64,000 bases of DNA from Loripinus fragilis (Eukaryota > Mollusca > Bivalvia > Lucinida > Lucinidae). This document shows, one piece after another, positions 35,106 through 45,936 of the stretch. The translations under genes and the position numbers were made by a program. The stretch is from NCBI GenBank assembly GCA_964019695.1, contig CAXHUL010000229.1, positions 1 to 64,000 on the forward strand, read 5' to 3'. Below the pieces are notes generated by a model. It had not been told where the DNA came from, did not search any database, and worked only from the letters and a program-made list of their open reading frames with translations. Positions within the stretch are counted from its first letter, which is position 1. Every line of letters begins with the position of its first letter.

Positions 35106-36090
35106 TGGCTCCCATCTTATATGACAATGTTGCTTTGGTTATGTGGTTTTGAAATGACAAAATGTAGATCCTTATCAGACTTATTCTAGGAACAGAGTTT
35201 GGCCCAAATTTTTTCAATATGTTCAAAACATCTCTTCAGCAAGTCTGGATGCATAGACCCCACTCTGTACAGTTGATATATGGTACTATACATTTACAAA
35301 GATATTTGGTATTGCCTACCCGCTTGTTTTGTTTGAGTTTTTGTATACAAATACATGTATTTACTTGCATAATAATGCTGTTTCTCTCATCTAAATACGC
35401 AAACACGCTATGAGGCTATGTGACCATAAGATGTAACGATGACTTGGATCCACAAGTAGAAAAAGGATCATGTAATACTTCAAAAACACTTATAATGACA
35501 GGGTATCATTTAAAATGCATGACATGTTCTTGATAATTTCATTTTAAGAATTAATTTCCAGTGAACTTAGACTTCACAAGGAGAATATGAATATCACTGA
35601 AAGTACCTCTGGGACAGTTGCCCTTTAAGATGAAAAAGAAATCAGCATTTAAGCCTTGCACCCTTATTATGAGACATTAGGCAAACAGAGCAGACCCAGA
35701 TCAGGGTCTTCACTAATTGCTTACAGAATGTTTTTATTAAAATTTGAATAAAAATGAAAAATGCCACCCAACAACCCTTAAAACTGATCAAAATGGACTT
35801 GTCAAATTGTTAAGAGTGGGAAATTCCATTCGGCCTAAATTGATTAATAATTAAATCATATATCTTGTCGCATCTCATTTGTTATTCCGAGGGCATGGTT
35901 TTCTAAATTTTAGGCTGAGGTTGTAAAAAAATAATTTCATGCTCAACTCAACCGAGTATGAAATTTTAAATGCTAAATAAAAACTAAAATGCTGAAATAT
36001 ATTGATTATTCACTCTCAGCTAGATTATTCAGAGATTGCTGATTCTTTAAGTCCCAGACAACAATTTTTCAGTCATGATGGGGCGGCCTT
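35106..36090. other. No gene; one MITE fragment
   Basis: 35930-35990 contains TTTCATGCTCAACTCAACCG and GAGTATGAAATTTTAAATGC, a fragment of the family whose full copy is at 3539-3768. Otherwise AT-rich with no recognisable signal. Confidence 0.45.
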
Positions 36091-36094
36091 TACC

Positions 36095-36155
36095 TGGGCT
36101 GAACCAGTTCTAAGCAGAGGATAGCGTGTCTTGCTCAAGGACACAGCACAGCGCC
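36095..36155 (-). repeat. SINE family A, degraded fragment
   Basis: CCTGGGCTGAACCAGTTCTA and GTGTCTTGCTCAAGGAC match the reverse-strand body of family A SINEs. The tRNA-like head is not recognisable. Confidence 0.6.
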
Positions 36156-36278
36156 GTTAGAATTAGAGCATAGAAAAAGAAGAGCAAAATTTAACCATAC
36201 AACCCTGGGGTCATTATTTTTTAAAAAAAGGTCAGCAAATGAAGTTCTTTTTGCATATACATACAGTCATTCTTTAAA

Positions 36279-36504
36279 TGAGCCATGGTATGAGATTTCA
36301 ACAATGTGGTATGTGCGACCAGCAAAGGCTCAGATCAGACTGCCCACATGCCCAGTCTGATAAGAGCCTTTGCTTGTCGCTTGAATATTCTATGACTCTT
36401 AGGCTACTGAACGAACACCCTTTAGAGTTTCTATAAGCTTAAAAGGAGGCTGCGTAGGCCCCTCTGAGTTTACACTTGTCAAAATATCACAATGTCATGG
36501 CTCA
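36279..36504. repeat. MITE, CAACAATGTGG family copy
   Basis: It starts TGAGCCATGGTATGAGATTT and ends ATATCACAATGTCATGGCTCA. The internal order follows 6843-7070 (GACCAGCAAAGGCTCAGATC, then GCTTAAAAGGAGGCTGCG). The right TIR has lost the GAAATCTCATG block. Confidence 0.8.
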
Positions 36505-36601
36505 AATATGGATGTACAGCTGTCTAGTGGGGCTTGATATTTAGCCTTGATGCTTCATCTACTTCCATATTCTGTGTATAGCAGTGAAGATTCTGGTGAG
36601 T

Positions 36602-37202
36602 CTAGGACGGCGCTTTTCATCTGCGTACTTCAGTATATCTTTTGCGCACTTTGATTCCTTCATTTGCGCACGATTCTGCATATCATTTGCACACTTTTTT
36701 CACACCTATTTAAAACTTAATTAGGGTTTTTAAGCTAGTTGAAAGATCTTGCAGCTAGTTATAACTCGTTTTTAAAGGTACCTTGGACATTCTAAAGCAC
36801 TGTATGCATAGCTACTTCAAAGTTTATGTGCAAGAATTAAATTATGTCTTTCACATAAAGATCCTATTATGGCACTCCATATGCTAAGGTAAATGCTGTC
36901 TGACTTTCAAGGCAACAACACTAACAATAAAGGAACATTATAAATAAATAAATGTCCATATATTGAACATTTAAAGAAAGGACTTTGCACCACATTTAAA
37001 AGCAATCTCAATGAAAACGTCACTGACTTCATTGCTCATATACCGTTACATGTACCTGTAAGAGTCCTCATTTCACGGCCATTAATCACTAATTGCTCCT
37101 GATTGGGGAGTGAAAATAGTGTGCAATTGAAATCGCAAAAGGTGCGCAAAAGATATCATCGCTAATTGCAAAAAAAGCGCAAATGCAAGGCGCTCATCTA
37201 GG
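36602..37202. repeat. Non-autonomous DNA element with imperfect ~75-bp TIRs
   Basis: Left end CTAGGACGGCGCTTTTCATC and right end ATGCAAGGCGCTCATCTAG are inverted. Further in, ATATCTTTTGCGCACTTTG faces CGCAAAAGATATC. The interior is AT-rich with no ORF. The LINE begins about 55 bp downstream. Confidence 0.65.
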
Positions 37203-37256
37203 AGGCAGCCTGTGCCATAAGTACCAAAAGAACTTGCCCAAAGAAATTTTTACTAT

Positions 37257-38843
37257 TTTGATCTTGCTACTGCCATTATCCGTGATGGCAAGGTCCCAAC
37301 TGACTGGGAGGAAAGTTTCATTGTCTGCCTTTACAAGGGCAAGGGTGATGCTTTGGATAGAGGCAACTATCGAGGCCTCAAGCTGACTGAGCAGGCCATG
37401 AAGATCCTAGAGAGGATTGTCGATGGTCTCATAAGACAGGTGGTGTCTATTGACGACTCCCAGTTTGGCTTTGTCCCAGGAAGAGGCACTACAGATGCAA
37501 TCTTTGTGGTCCAGCAGCTGCAGGAGAAATACCTAGCAGTGAACAAGAGGCTTTATATGGCCTTCGTGGACCTAGAGAAAGCATTTGACCGTGTCCCTCG
37601 GAAGGTTATCTGGTGGGCCCTGAGAAAGCTAGGCGTTGAGGAATGGATTGTGCGGTTAGTCCAGGGAATGTACGCTAATGCACGAAGCCGGGTTCGTGTT
37701 GGCGAGGGTTTAAGCAAAGAGTTTGAGGTGAAGGTCGGGGTCCATCAGGGATCCATACTCAGTCCTTTGCTCTTCATCATTGTGCTGGAGGCCTTGTCAC
37801 GTGAGTTTCGGGCTGGTGTTCCCTGGGAGGACCTATATGCAAATGATCTTGTCATCATTGCTGACTCCCTAGAGGAATGTGTCAGGAGGCTCTTGATATG
37901 GAAAGAAGCCATGGAGAAGAAGGGATTGAGGGTAAATGCAGGAAAGACAAAGGTCATGATCTGTGGTACAGGCCTGGACCTCTTGCAGAGTTCAGGCGAA
38001 TACCCATGCGCTGTCTGTCGTACAGGAGTAGGCAACAACAGCATCTACTGCAATGGCTGCAAACTTTGGGTGCATAAGAAATGCAGTGGGCTACAACGAC
38101 TGACACCAAATCTTGATTATAGGTGTGCACGATGCATGGGAAATGCTCGCCCTATTGACGGCAGACCACAGAGTGAAGTCCTGGTCGGACCTGATAAGCT
38201 TGAGGTGGTAGCTTCCTTCTGCTACCTAGGTGACATGCTTTCTGTTGGTGGAGGCTGTGAAATGGCGGTCACTACTCGTGGGAAAACCGCCTGGAAGAAG
38301 TTCAGGGAGCTACTACCAGTTCTCACATCCCGCCACCTCTCTTACAAGACCCGTGGCCATGTGTACAGCTCTTGCGTGCGGAGCGCCATGCTCCATGCCA
38401 GTGAAACTTGGCCACTTACCAAGACCAACCTGCAGCGCTTGCAACGCAATGATAGGGCCATGATCAGACAGTAATGCAGTATCAAGCCAGAGGATGTGGC
38501 CAGGGTAAGGTCAAGCGAGCTACTGGCAAAGCTTCAGCTTGAGGACCTCGACCTCATTTTGAGAGAGAGAAGGCTTCGCTGTTTTGGGCATGTGGCGCGT
38601 TTTAGTGGTGCAATCAGAACAGCATATGATATGCAGATTGACGGCAAGCGGGGGGCAGGGAGGCCCAAGCAAACATGGAAGAAACTGACAGAGAAAGACT
38701 GCCGTGAGCGGAAGCTCACCACAGTTGACCCTCAAGAAAGGAGCACCTGGAGATCAGGTATGAGATCTGCTATGCATGCAGCTAGCCAGTTACCTGGAAA
38801 GGGGCCCACTGATGTGGATGTTGCCCCTGCACCTGCACGTTAA
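37257..38843 (+). pseudogene. RTE-like LINE reverse transcriptase with inserted C4HC3 finger, 5'-truncated
   Basis: The reading frame extends upstream of the first start-like codon (TTG at 37353) to about 37257, where it reads ATAIIRDGKVPTDWEES, so the 5' end (endonuclease and early RT) is missing by truncation. Counting from 37353: palm motif A FVDLEKAFDRVP (residues 71-82, catalytic Asp73), motif B VHQGSILSPLLF (130-141), motif C LYANDL (161-166) and motif D GLRVNAGKTK (191-200). Motif C should be YADD; the first Asp is Asn164, which should abolish polymerisation. A complete C4HC3 set follows (Cys219, 222, 233, 236, His241, Cys244, 258, 261), i.e. a PHD-type finger placed between the palm and the C-terminal region. 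TAA at 38472-38474 stops the frame, but the same frame resumes to 38843 with GKRGAGRPKQTWKKLTEKD and ends naturally at TAA. A short 3' tail with GATTATGATGATATGATT follows, as in RTE-like elements. Few lesions suggest moderate age. Confidence 0.92.
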
Positions 38844-38894
38844 TCAAAAATCCGATTATGATGATATGATTGGCATCATCACGAGAAATCCTGA

Positions 38895-39286
38895 TTTTGT
38901 TGCATGGGAACAACAATGGCACAGACCAACCTGCACACCCACACAGGCTGATCAGGGCCTTTGTTTGTTTGATTTGATTCTTTATGTCCCATCAACAATC
39001 TTTCAGTTAAACAGGGACGGGTCTTCCTGGGTTGAACCAGTACTAAGCTAGGATAAACGTGTCTCGCTCAAGGACCACAACGCAGTGACCTCAGTCTCAA
39101 GTCTAGCACTCTACCATTGAGCCAATGCGCTCCCTCAGCACCTTTGTTATTCACTCTCTGGAAAGCACTATAGCTCAACTTGCCACATGTAAAATTTCTA
39201 TATTCTAGGTAGTCTCTGTAATTGAGCAGGCTGGTTTAAGTCTTACCTGGTCAAAAACCCTGAAGACAATTTTTCTTCTGATAAGG
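38895..39286 (+). repeat. GGGCCTCG-family MITE interrupted by a SINE
   Basis: The left half (CTGATTTTGTTGCATGGGAA to CAGGCTGATCAGGGCCTTTG) and right half (CAGCACCTTTGTTATTC to CCTGAAGACAATTTTTCTTC) join into one family sequence when the SINE at 38964-39134 is removed. The outer TIR tips are worn. Confidence 0.78.
38964..39134 (-). repeat. tRNA-derived SINE, family A (reverse)
   Basis: Reverse copy running from the tail (TTTGATTTGATTCTTTATGTC) to the head (TCTACCATTGAGCCAATGCG). Flanking TCAGGGCCTTTG (38952-38963) and TCAGCACCTTTG (39135-39146) are a 12-bp target duplication with two differences. The B-box region is partly deleted. Confidence 0.88.
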
Positions 39287-39349
39287 CAGTAAAACCTGTG
39301 TAAAACGGCCACTCTCAAAAAGACCGAATATTGGTTTTCAAAACCAATA

Positions 39350-39543
39350 AGCGCAGTGGCTCAGTGGTAGGGTGCTCGACTCGAGACCGAGGGGCTACAT
39401 GTTCAAGCCTCACCGGCGTCACTGCGTTGTGGTCCTTGAGCATGACAGATTTATCCTAGCTTAGTACTGGTTCAACCAGGAAGATCCGCCCCTGTTTAAC
39501 TGAAAGAGTGTTGATGGAACGTAAAGAATCAAATCAAACAAAC
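39350..39543 (+). repeat. tRNA-derived SINE, family A
   Basis: A box TGGCTCAGTGG at about 39356, a slightly decayed B box GTTCAAGCCTC, then the standard body and CAAA tail. A 9-bp perfect target duplication AAACCAATA lies at 39341-39349 and 39544-39552, which dates the insertion after the surrounding MITE. Confidence 0.93.
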
Positions 39544-39564
39544 AAACCAATAGTCGCTTAATGC

Positions 39565-39620
39565 AGGTCAAAAGTATTGCAGAATGCTCCAATGGGAGCA
39601 TTCTGCAATACTTTTGACCT
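39565..39620. repeat. Perfect hairpin, 26-bp arms and 4-base loop
   Basis: Arms AGGTCAAAAGTATTGCAGAA... and their exact reverse complement around the loop AATG. It forms the centre of the MITE at 39287-39697 rather than a terminator or RNA gene. Confidence 0.9.
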
Positions 39621-40058
39621 TCATTAAGCTACCATTTGTCATTATAAGATCTTAGTTTTGTCTATTTTTGAGTGGCCGTTTTACACAGGTTTTACTGTAT
39701 TACCATTTCTCATGAGGTATATATTATCTTCATTTTTCTATTTTTCATTTTTTTCTGATTTATATCAGAGTTATTTTGGCTCAGAGATTCTAGGGTATTG
39801 TTTCACAGCAGTAGCTTCTGTTTGTCAGATTTTTAAAACACTCTGCAGGGGGCTTCATCTTTTTATCAACCTATCTGAGAAGATCTATACTTTGAGTATC
39901 ATTTGTTATCAAATTGGTCCATTTTCAACTATAACCCATTTTTGTCTAAAGGACCCTTCCACATTACATGGAAGCCAGATTCATTTACAAATTCAAGGGT
40001 GGCTGGCATTGTTTACTTCTTAGTACTTACCGGTATACTTCTACCACGACCTCTAAGT

Positions 40059-40268
40059 TTTTTGTATGTTTGTTTGATTTCACTCTTTACATCCCATCAA
40101 CAATCTTTCAGTTAAACAGAGATGGGTCTTCCTGGGTTGAACTAGTACTATTAAGCTAGGATAAATGTGTCTTGCTCAAGGACCACAGCGCAGTGACGCC
40201 AGTGAGGCTCGAACCCACAGCCCTTCGGTCTGGAGTCAAGCACTCTACCACTGAGCCACTGCGCTCCC
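40059..40268 (-). repeat. tRNA-derived SINE, family A (reverse), complete
   Basis: Reverse copy with B box (GAGGCTCGAACCC) and A box (CTACCACTGAGCCACTGCGC) both well kept. A 13-bp perfect target duplication ACGACCTCTAAGT lies at 40046-40058 and 40269-40281. Confidence 0.95.
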
Positions 40269-40360
40269 ACGACCTCTAAGTAATGACCCTCGATTCATTC
40301 AATACATTTACTGTTACAGTCACGCCTCAAAGCGTTTTGTGGAGGTATACTTGGTTATAT

Positions 40361-40500
40361 CCTAACTCTTTGCATGCCGAGAAATTTTCCATTATTCTTT
40401 GTTGTCTGCTGATTTTTTCCAAAATTAACTTTTCAAAAAAATATTTCAGGAATACTATCAGAGCGGCGAACAGTTTGGACCTAAGCTTAGTCCCCTGTCA
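40361..40500 (+). repeat. 'GATCAGG' MITE family, left half
   Basis: TAACTCTTTGCATGCCGAGA, TTGTCTGCTGATTTTTTCC, AATACTATCAGAGCGGCGAA and CAGTTTGGACCTA; the right half is lost. Confidence 0.65.
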
Positions 40501-40929
40501 GTTACATCTTGTCGTTCATGAGGGTTTTAATGGTTGGGAAAATGTAAAGATTCATTATAAATGTAGATATAAGTGATTAATAATTATTATTGTGATGTCC
40601 TTGCATCCAGAATCAACATGGACTGTCTGTCTGCAGCCAAAAAACTGTATTGGACCCTTGGGGCCATACTTTTTTTCTAATACACCACATATTAGTACAC
40701 ACAAAATCTTAGTCATACAAAATGATTTATTTTTCATGCATTGGGTCCCATTTAATACCACTCTCGAAGACAGTATGTCTACAGCGCACCCTCGAGACCA
40801 CACTTTTATACTAAAGTCTTATGGAATTTTCCATACAGGTTGATACCACTAGGTTTGGATAGTCGATCATCAAAGATTATTTCATTGAAGAAAACTAGAA
40901 TTAATCTTTATGAAACACTATGCTTGCCA

Positions 40930-41237
40930 CATCCTCGGTAACCCAGGCGTGATCCATTCAATACCCACCGCATTCATCATCCTCGGTAACCCAGGCATGA
41001 TCCATTCCCTACCCACTGCATTCATCATCCTCGTTAACCCAGGCTTGATCCATTCCCTACCCATTGCATTTATCAGGCATGATCCATTCCCTACCCACTA
41101 CATTCATCATCCTCGTTAACCCAGGCTTGATCCATTCCCTACCCATTGCATTTATCAGGCATGATCCATTCCCTACCTACTGCATTCATCATCCTCGGTA
41201 ACCCAGGTGTAATCCATTCCATACCCACTGCATTCAT
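40930..41237 (+). repeat. Tandem repeat, ~48-bp unit
   Basis: Units built of ATCCTCGGTAACCCAGG, (C)GTGATCCATTC and C(A)TACCCACTGCATTC recur from 40932, with 48-bp spacing for the first units and some units shortened. About six to seven units are present. Frames through the array reflect the unit and are not genes. Confidence 0.88.
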
Positions 41238-41287
41238 CATGAATGCAGTGGGTATGGAATGGATCATGCCAGGGTTACCAAGGATGG
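41190..41287. repeat. Large hairpin made by inversion of the last 48-bp unit
   Basis: CCATTCCATACCCACTGCAT...ATGCAGTGGGTATGGAATGG is perfect over 24 bp per arm with one central base. With two or three mismatches the arms extend to about 48 bp, so the terminal unit of the array is present as an inverted duplicate. Confidence 0.9.
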
Positions 41288-41288
41288 A

Positions 41289-41385
41289 GTCTGATCTGGG
41301 TCCACACTGTTTGCCATAGAGGCTTCTTAAACATTTCAGCAGACGAGAAAAGCAGACGACTTTTGTTGCCATTGGCGCATTAAGG
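41289..41385. repeat. piggyBac-type MITE fragment
   Basis: CTGATCTGGGTCCACACTG, CTTCTTAAACATTTCAGCAG and AGCAGACGACTTTTGTTGCC match 27430-27520. It ends TTGGCGCATTAAGG and lacks the left half. Confidence 0.7.
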
Positions 41386-41649
41386 TAATATTATCATTAT
41401 ACTTTCAGCAGCAATACTTCCTGGAAGTTGCTAGTTATCTGCCACATAAATCCTTTGAGTAATAAAGGAATACAAAAATTGCTTTATGCTCTGAAAATTT
41501 GACAGAAATACAATGTTTGTCTCAATAATAATTGACAGATTCCTAAAACCATGGTTCTGTTTACAAATGTTTTTCCTTGAATGATCAGCCTTAACACTTT
41601 CATTGGTATTGACAACTGAAATCATCCACCCTATACCCTGCTGTTGTAT

Positions 41650-42370
41650 GTTGGGAGTCAGATCAGACTGCTCCTTATGAAAAGGTTTGGTTGAAAGGCC
41701 AGTTTGGCTGATAGATGTTTGGACAAGCAACAGGTTTGGCTGACTAACAAGCTTGATTGCATGGCTGAGGGAAAAGTTTGGCCGAGGTGTTGGCTTTGGT
41801 AAGAGACAACTGTGGCTGAGCAACTGTTTTTGACTGAATGACAGGTTTGACTGATGGACAGGCTTGGCTTGACAGACAGGTTTGTCTGAGGGATAGGTTT
41901 GGATAAGCTGAAGCAATATGTTTGGCTGACCGAAAGGTTTGACTGAGGGACAAGCTTGGTTGACAGATGGGTTTGACTGAGGGACAAGCTTGGTTGACAG
42001 ATGGGTTTGACTGAGGGACAGGCTTGGTTGACAGGTTTGGCTAAGGAACAGGCTGGCTGACTGACAGGTTTGACTGAGGGACACACTTGGCTAACAGTCA
42101 GGTTAGACTAAGTCAGCTAGGTATGGATAAGCAATACCTTTGGCTGAGAGACAGTATTGGGTGAAAAATTGGTTTGGCTGAGAGACAGGCTTAGTTGACA
42201 GACAGGTTTGATAAACAGAATTCGCTGATAAAAGGGTTTGGCTGAGAGTGTTTGACTGTGGTTAAAAGACAGGTTTGATTGATTTGGCTGAGAGACAGGT
42301 TTTACTGATAATAGCTTTGGCTGACAGACAAGTCCGGCTGATCAAGAGAGGTTTGACTGAGAGACAGATT
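41650..42370. repeat. Degenerate minisatellite (GGTTTGGCTGA...GGGACA)
   Basis: Short phrases (ACAGGTTTGACTGAGGGACA, GCTTGGTTGACAGATGGG) alternate irregularly. The unit is around 24-36 bp. The best repeats are at 41935-42035. Long minus-strand frames (up to 217 codons, Ser/Gln/Pro-rich) result from the repeat. Confidence 0.85.
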
Positions 42371-42753
42371 ATACAGTTTGTTCCTTAAGTAATACAGATT
42401 CTATTTTGGTGACTAAACCAATACGTATGCCCCCATTCCAAATTGCTATGTGACAATAATGCTTTTTTTCAGTGGATAATATGCTGGGATTCTAATGGTC
42501 TACCATTATCACCGGCAGCAGAGTATTTAAGAGCTAAGACACTAACTATAACACTCATAATATAATAATGTCTGTCAATGGAAACCCTCTATCTGACAAT
42601 TCCCTGATTCACTTTATTTACATTACCCATAATGCGATTCCCCAACAGGATTTCCTGTTCCAGACCAGAAGTAAGATAATGGAGAAAATGGGCCGATAAA
42701 ATTATCCAAGAAGTTAATTCTGATGTACTGACCTTTTGTAATGAACATTTTGA
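42371..42753. other. No recognisable feature
   Basis: AT-rich, no repeats or coding signal found. Confidence 0.4.
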
Positions 42754-42817
42754 AAACAGTATAGGCTCTGATCAGCCAGCAGGCTGGCCTGCTGGCTGAT
42801 CAGAACCTGTACTGTTT
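42754..42817. repeat. Hairpin, ~30-bp arms
   Basis: CTGATCAGCCAGCAGG faces CCTGCTGGCTGATCAG across a 4-base centre, with flanking AACAGTATAGGCT / AACCTGTACTGTTT extending the pairing imperfectly. It is probably a small palindromic MITE. Confidence 0.85.
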
Positions 42818-43002
42818 GTCAATAAATGAGTAAATCTATACATAGCAAACGCCTATGATTAATGGTCATTTTAAGGAAAACACCAAGTGGGATGTGATGC
42901 CAAACCCTTTATCTTGAACCAGGTGCTCGTTATTGGTTTGGTCAATACAAGCATAGGACCCATTGGTATTAGTGATTAGATTAGGAACACCAATCATGTT
43001 CC

Positions 43003-43168
43003 AGCTTTTAGCTAAAACCATGTGCTACAGGCTCCTCAATATACAGCAACAGCAAAAAGCTTTTAGCAAAAATCATGTGCTACAGGCTCCTCAATATACA
43101 GCAACAGCAAAAAGCTTTTAGCAAAAACCATGTGCTACAGGCTCCTCAATATGCAGCAACAGCAAAAA
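43003..43168 (+). repeat. Tandem repeat, three 55-bp units
   Basis: Starts at 43003, 43058 and 43113. Each unit contains AGCTTTTAGC, CATGTGCTACAGGCTCCTC and CAGCAACAGCAAAA. Units differ by only one or two bases, so the expansion is young. Confidence 0.95.
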
Positions 43169-43854
43169 ATCTAAAACCAGGACTATGAGGCCCTGTATGA
43201 CCCACCTGACACCAATAATACCAGATATCATATATAGGATTTTGGTACAATTAATTCCAATTTACTGGTTCGATCACAGTCTTCTTATATTCAGGTAAGA
43301 TTTAGTAGACATGCAGCCACATAACCATGAGGTCAATGTTATTAATAGCTTAACAGGCCCAGACTTAATGAAAGTCTGGTATTATGGATCAAACTCCAGT
43401 TTTTAAGATTTGCTAAATTAAAAAAAAAAAGCTTGTAAACTAGGTCAAGGTCATTCTATGATAATCATTCGAGCAACACATACCAAACCTCAAAGCAAAG
43501 CAGGCCATTTGAATCCCGAGATTTTTTTTGAAGAGCTATATATATAGTCATGTACTGGCATAGCCACAATCTTGTTTGTATGACCACAACTATTTGAGTC
43601 TCTTTACAAAATGTAGGTGTTGAATTTCAGGAGAAAAGACAGTTGAAAATGTTGACAAACCTCCAATATACCTAAGAGAAGAAATTATAAGCTTCTCCTG
43701 CAGCTTATAAACAGTCTGATGGTAGTAGTCCGGTAGAAAACAAGAATGACCTGGAACTTGATTTTAAAGTTTTTTTCTTCACGGATTCTTGTTGTTCAGA
43801 CATTGTACATGATGAATCCAACTGATGCCACTCTGGCATCATTGAGCGTTTTGG

Positions 43855-44225
43855 AAAATTAAAGATGGCGTCCAAGATGGCCGTCAGTTATGCTCCTAAC
43901 ACCTATCTGACCAACAGGTTCGATAAAAAGAGCTCTAATTTTGACTTTTTATGGATGTTTAGAGGCTAAATGATACAGACAATTAAAATGGAACATTGAT
44001 TCGATTCAGAAGGTTGAAATATTAAAGATGGCGCCCAAGATGGCCGCCATTTAGTCCCCTAAGACCTATCTGACCATAAAACGCAATAAAAAACATTTTA
44101 ATATTGACTACGTATGGCTTTTTAGAGTCTAAATGATACAAATGATTAAAATGGAACATTGTTTGATTCAGAAGGTTGAACTATTTACGATGGTGTCCAA
44201 GATGGCCGCCATTTTAAAGCAAAAT
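43855..44225 (+). repeat. Direct repeat, 163-bp unit, with AAGATGGC motif pairs
   Basis: AAGATGGCGTCCAAGATGGC begins at about 43862 and recurs with changes at 44025 and 44188. Between them are TAAATGATACA and ATTAAAATGGAACATTG. It forms part of the left arm of the 4-kb element. Confidence 0.88.
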
Positions 44226-45936
44226 TCCACTTGAAATCAGAATCACAGTTAATTACCTTTTTTCTGATAGTTTTCAACAGTAGTTGCATTCGGCGAATTT
44301 GACTGGCATGATGTTGTTGTGTTTCAGAGTTGTAAAATATCCAAGATGTCGTCCAAGATGGAAAATATAGCAGGATTTATATTGTGGAATCACATGGGTT
44401 TTTATTATACACTGCACTGAAAAAATAACGGACTTATTTTGTTCATAATGGTAATGTTTTTTGTGTGTCTTTGTTCTGGTAATCGTATCCATCAATCCAT
44501 GCACTACTTTCAAGACTACTTTTGGCTGGATCTGATAATACGAACCTTTATATCATATTATTCTCATAAAAGTTCCTTCTTTGGGCAAACATTCTGTCAA
44601 GAAATAATGAAGTGATAAATGCCAGGGTATGCTGAACGAACGATACCACTGAAAACTCTGTGACAGCGTGGTTGCTCAAAGTACACACCTTTTTTTAATC
44701 AATATGCGGAAAAAATCAGCTTGAAAGTAGTTTATGGATGGATTGCTAAAAAATAAAATTACCAAAAAAAAAGAGGGAAAATACTATTTACTTATGGAGT
44801 GCAGTGTATCAACAAACCAACGAGTAAGAGATATATCTGCATGATGCAGATGTTAATTACCGTCATGACATTCCCGCTGCTTAGGAGAAACTGTAAAATA
44901 CAGGCCTGTTGGTCCGGTGCAGTTGTAACAAACATTACTACTGTACTGGTCTGGCGCAAGTGCAACAGACAACACAGATGGTTGGATATTTCTGTAACAA
45001 ATATGAATACTAGTACTGGTCAGGTGCAAGTTTTTCAGACATGCATGCGTGTAGGTGCATGTTTAACAGACATGACTGCTGGTAAGGTGCAACTGTTAAA
45101 TACATGACAAATGATCGGATGCAATTGTTACAGACATGGCTGATGGCTGGGTGCAAATAAACATTCATGGATGCTACTAAGATGAAACTGTAAGAGACAT
45201 GCATGCTGATTGTGTGCAACATATAAAGACATGACTGCTGGTCAGGTGCTACTGTAACATACATGCCTGATGGTCTGATGCAATTGTGCTTAACAGCCCA
45301 TTGGTCGGGTACAAGCATAGAAGACATAACTGCGGGTCTGAGCAAGTGTAACAGACATACCTGCTGGCACAGCCCCACAACTACAAATGTGTTTGCAAAT
45401 CTTACAGAAATGCATGCGTGTATTCGATGTGCCAAATGGCCGGGTGCAACTGTCACAAACATGCCTGCTGTTTCAGAGCAAAGTTTAAAGACATGGGTAC
45501 TGCAACAGGCCTGACAGTCTTATGAAGCTGTTTCTTATATAACTGCTGACCTGGAGTCTTGGTTTCAGACATGAGTGCTAAATCAAACATGGAAATGGTA
45601 AAGATGTCTACTGACCCTGTGTCAATAATGGCTGGCTTGCTGGTCTGGTACAAGTATAACAGACATGCACACTGATCCAATGCATGAGTACCCAGCATTC
45701 CTGTTAGTCGGGTGCAATTGTAACATACATTATTGCTGGTGTGATGTAACAAACACACATGCCTGCAGATCCTGCGTCTCGGCAACAGGCATACATATTT
45801 GAAGTTTCAGTACCACATAATTTGCATACGTGCTGGTAAGAATGTCTGATGTGATGGCCTGGTGGCAATACATGGATGCCGTTCGATGAAACTTCAACAG
45901 ATATGCCTGAGAGCTTGGTACCATTCAATCAGACAT

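Larger units (their letters stand above)
39287..39697. repeat. MITE with CAGTAAAACCTGTG TIRs, containing a SINE and a central hairpin
   Basis: CAGTAAAACCTGTGTAAAAC (left) is mirrored by GTTTTACACAGGTTTTACTG (right); TIRs continue through CGGCCACTC for about 35 bp. Without the SINE (39350-39543) the element would be about 208 bp. Its centre is the hairpin at 39565-39620. Confidence 0.88.

Noticed and set aside
37877..38077. Alternative frames inside the LINE
   Set aside because: Shadows of the RT reading frame with no independent motif.
39565..39620. Rho-independent-type terminator or microRNA precursor
   Set aside because: The perfect hairpin is the centre of a MITE with its own TIRs; no T-run, and perfect pairing is unlike typical animal pre-miRNAs.
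41431..42084. Minus-strand frame of 217 codons, rich in Ser, Gln and Pro
   Set aside because: It lies wholly or largely over the degenerate minisatellite at 41650-42370; similar frames open in other phases over the same DNA, so openness follows from the repeat.
45010..45785. Minus-strand frames of 150 and 110 codons
   Set aside because: Both run through the CATGCCTGCTGGTC minisatellite inside the 4-kb fold-back element; no domain, biased composition.
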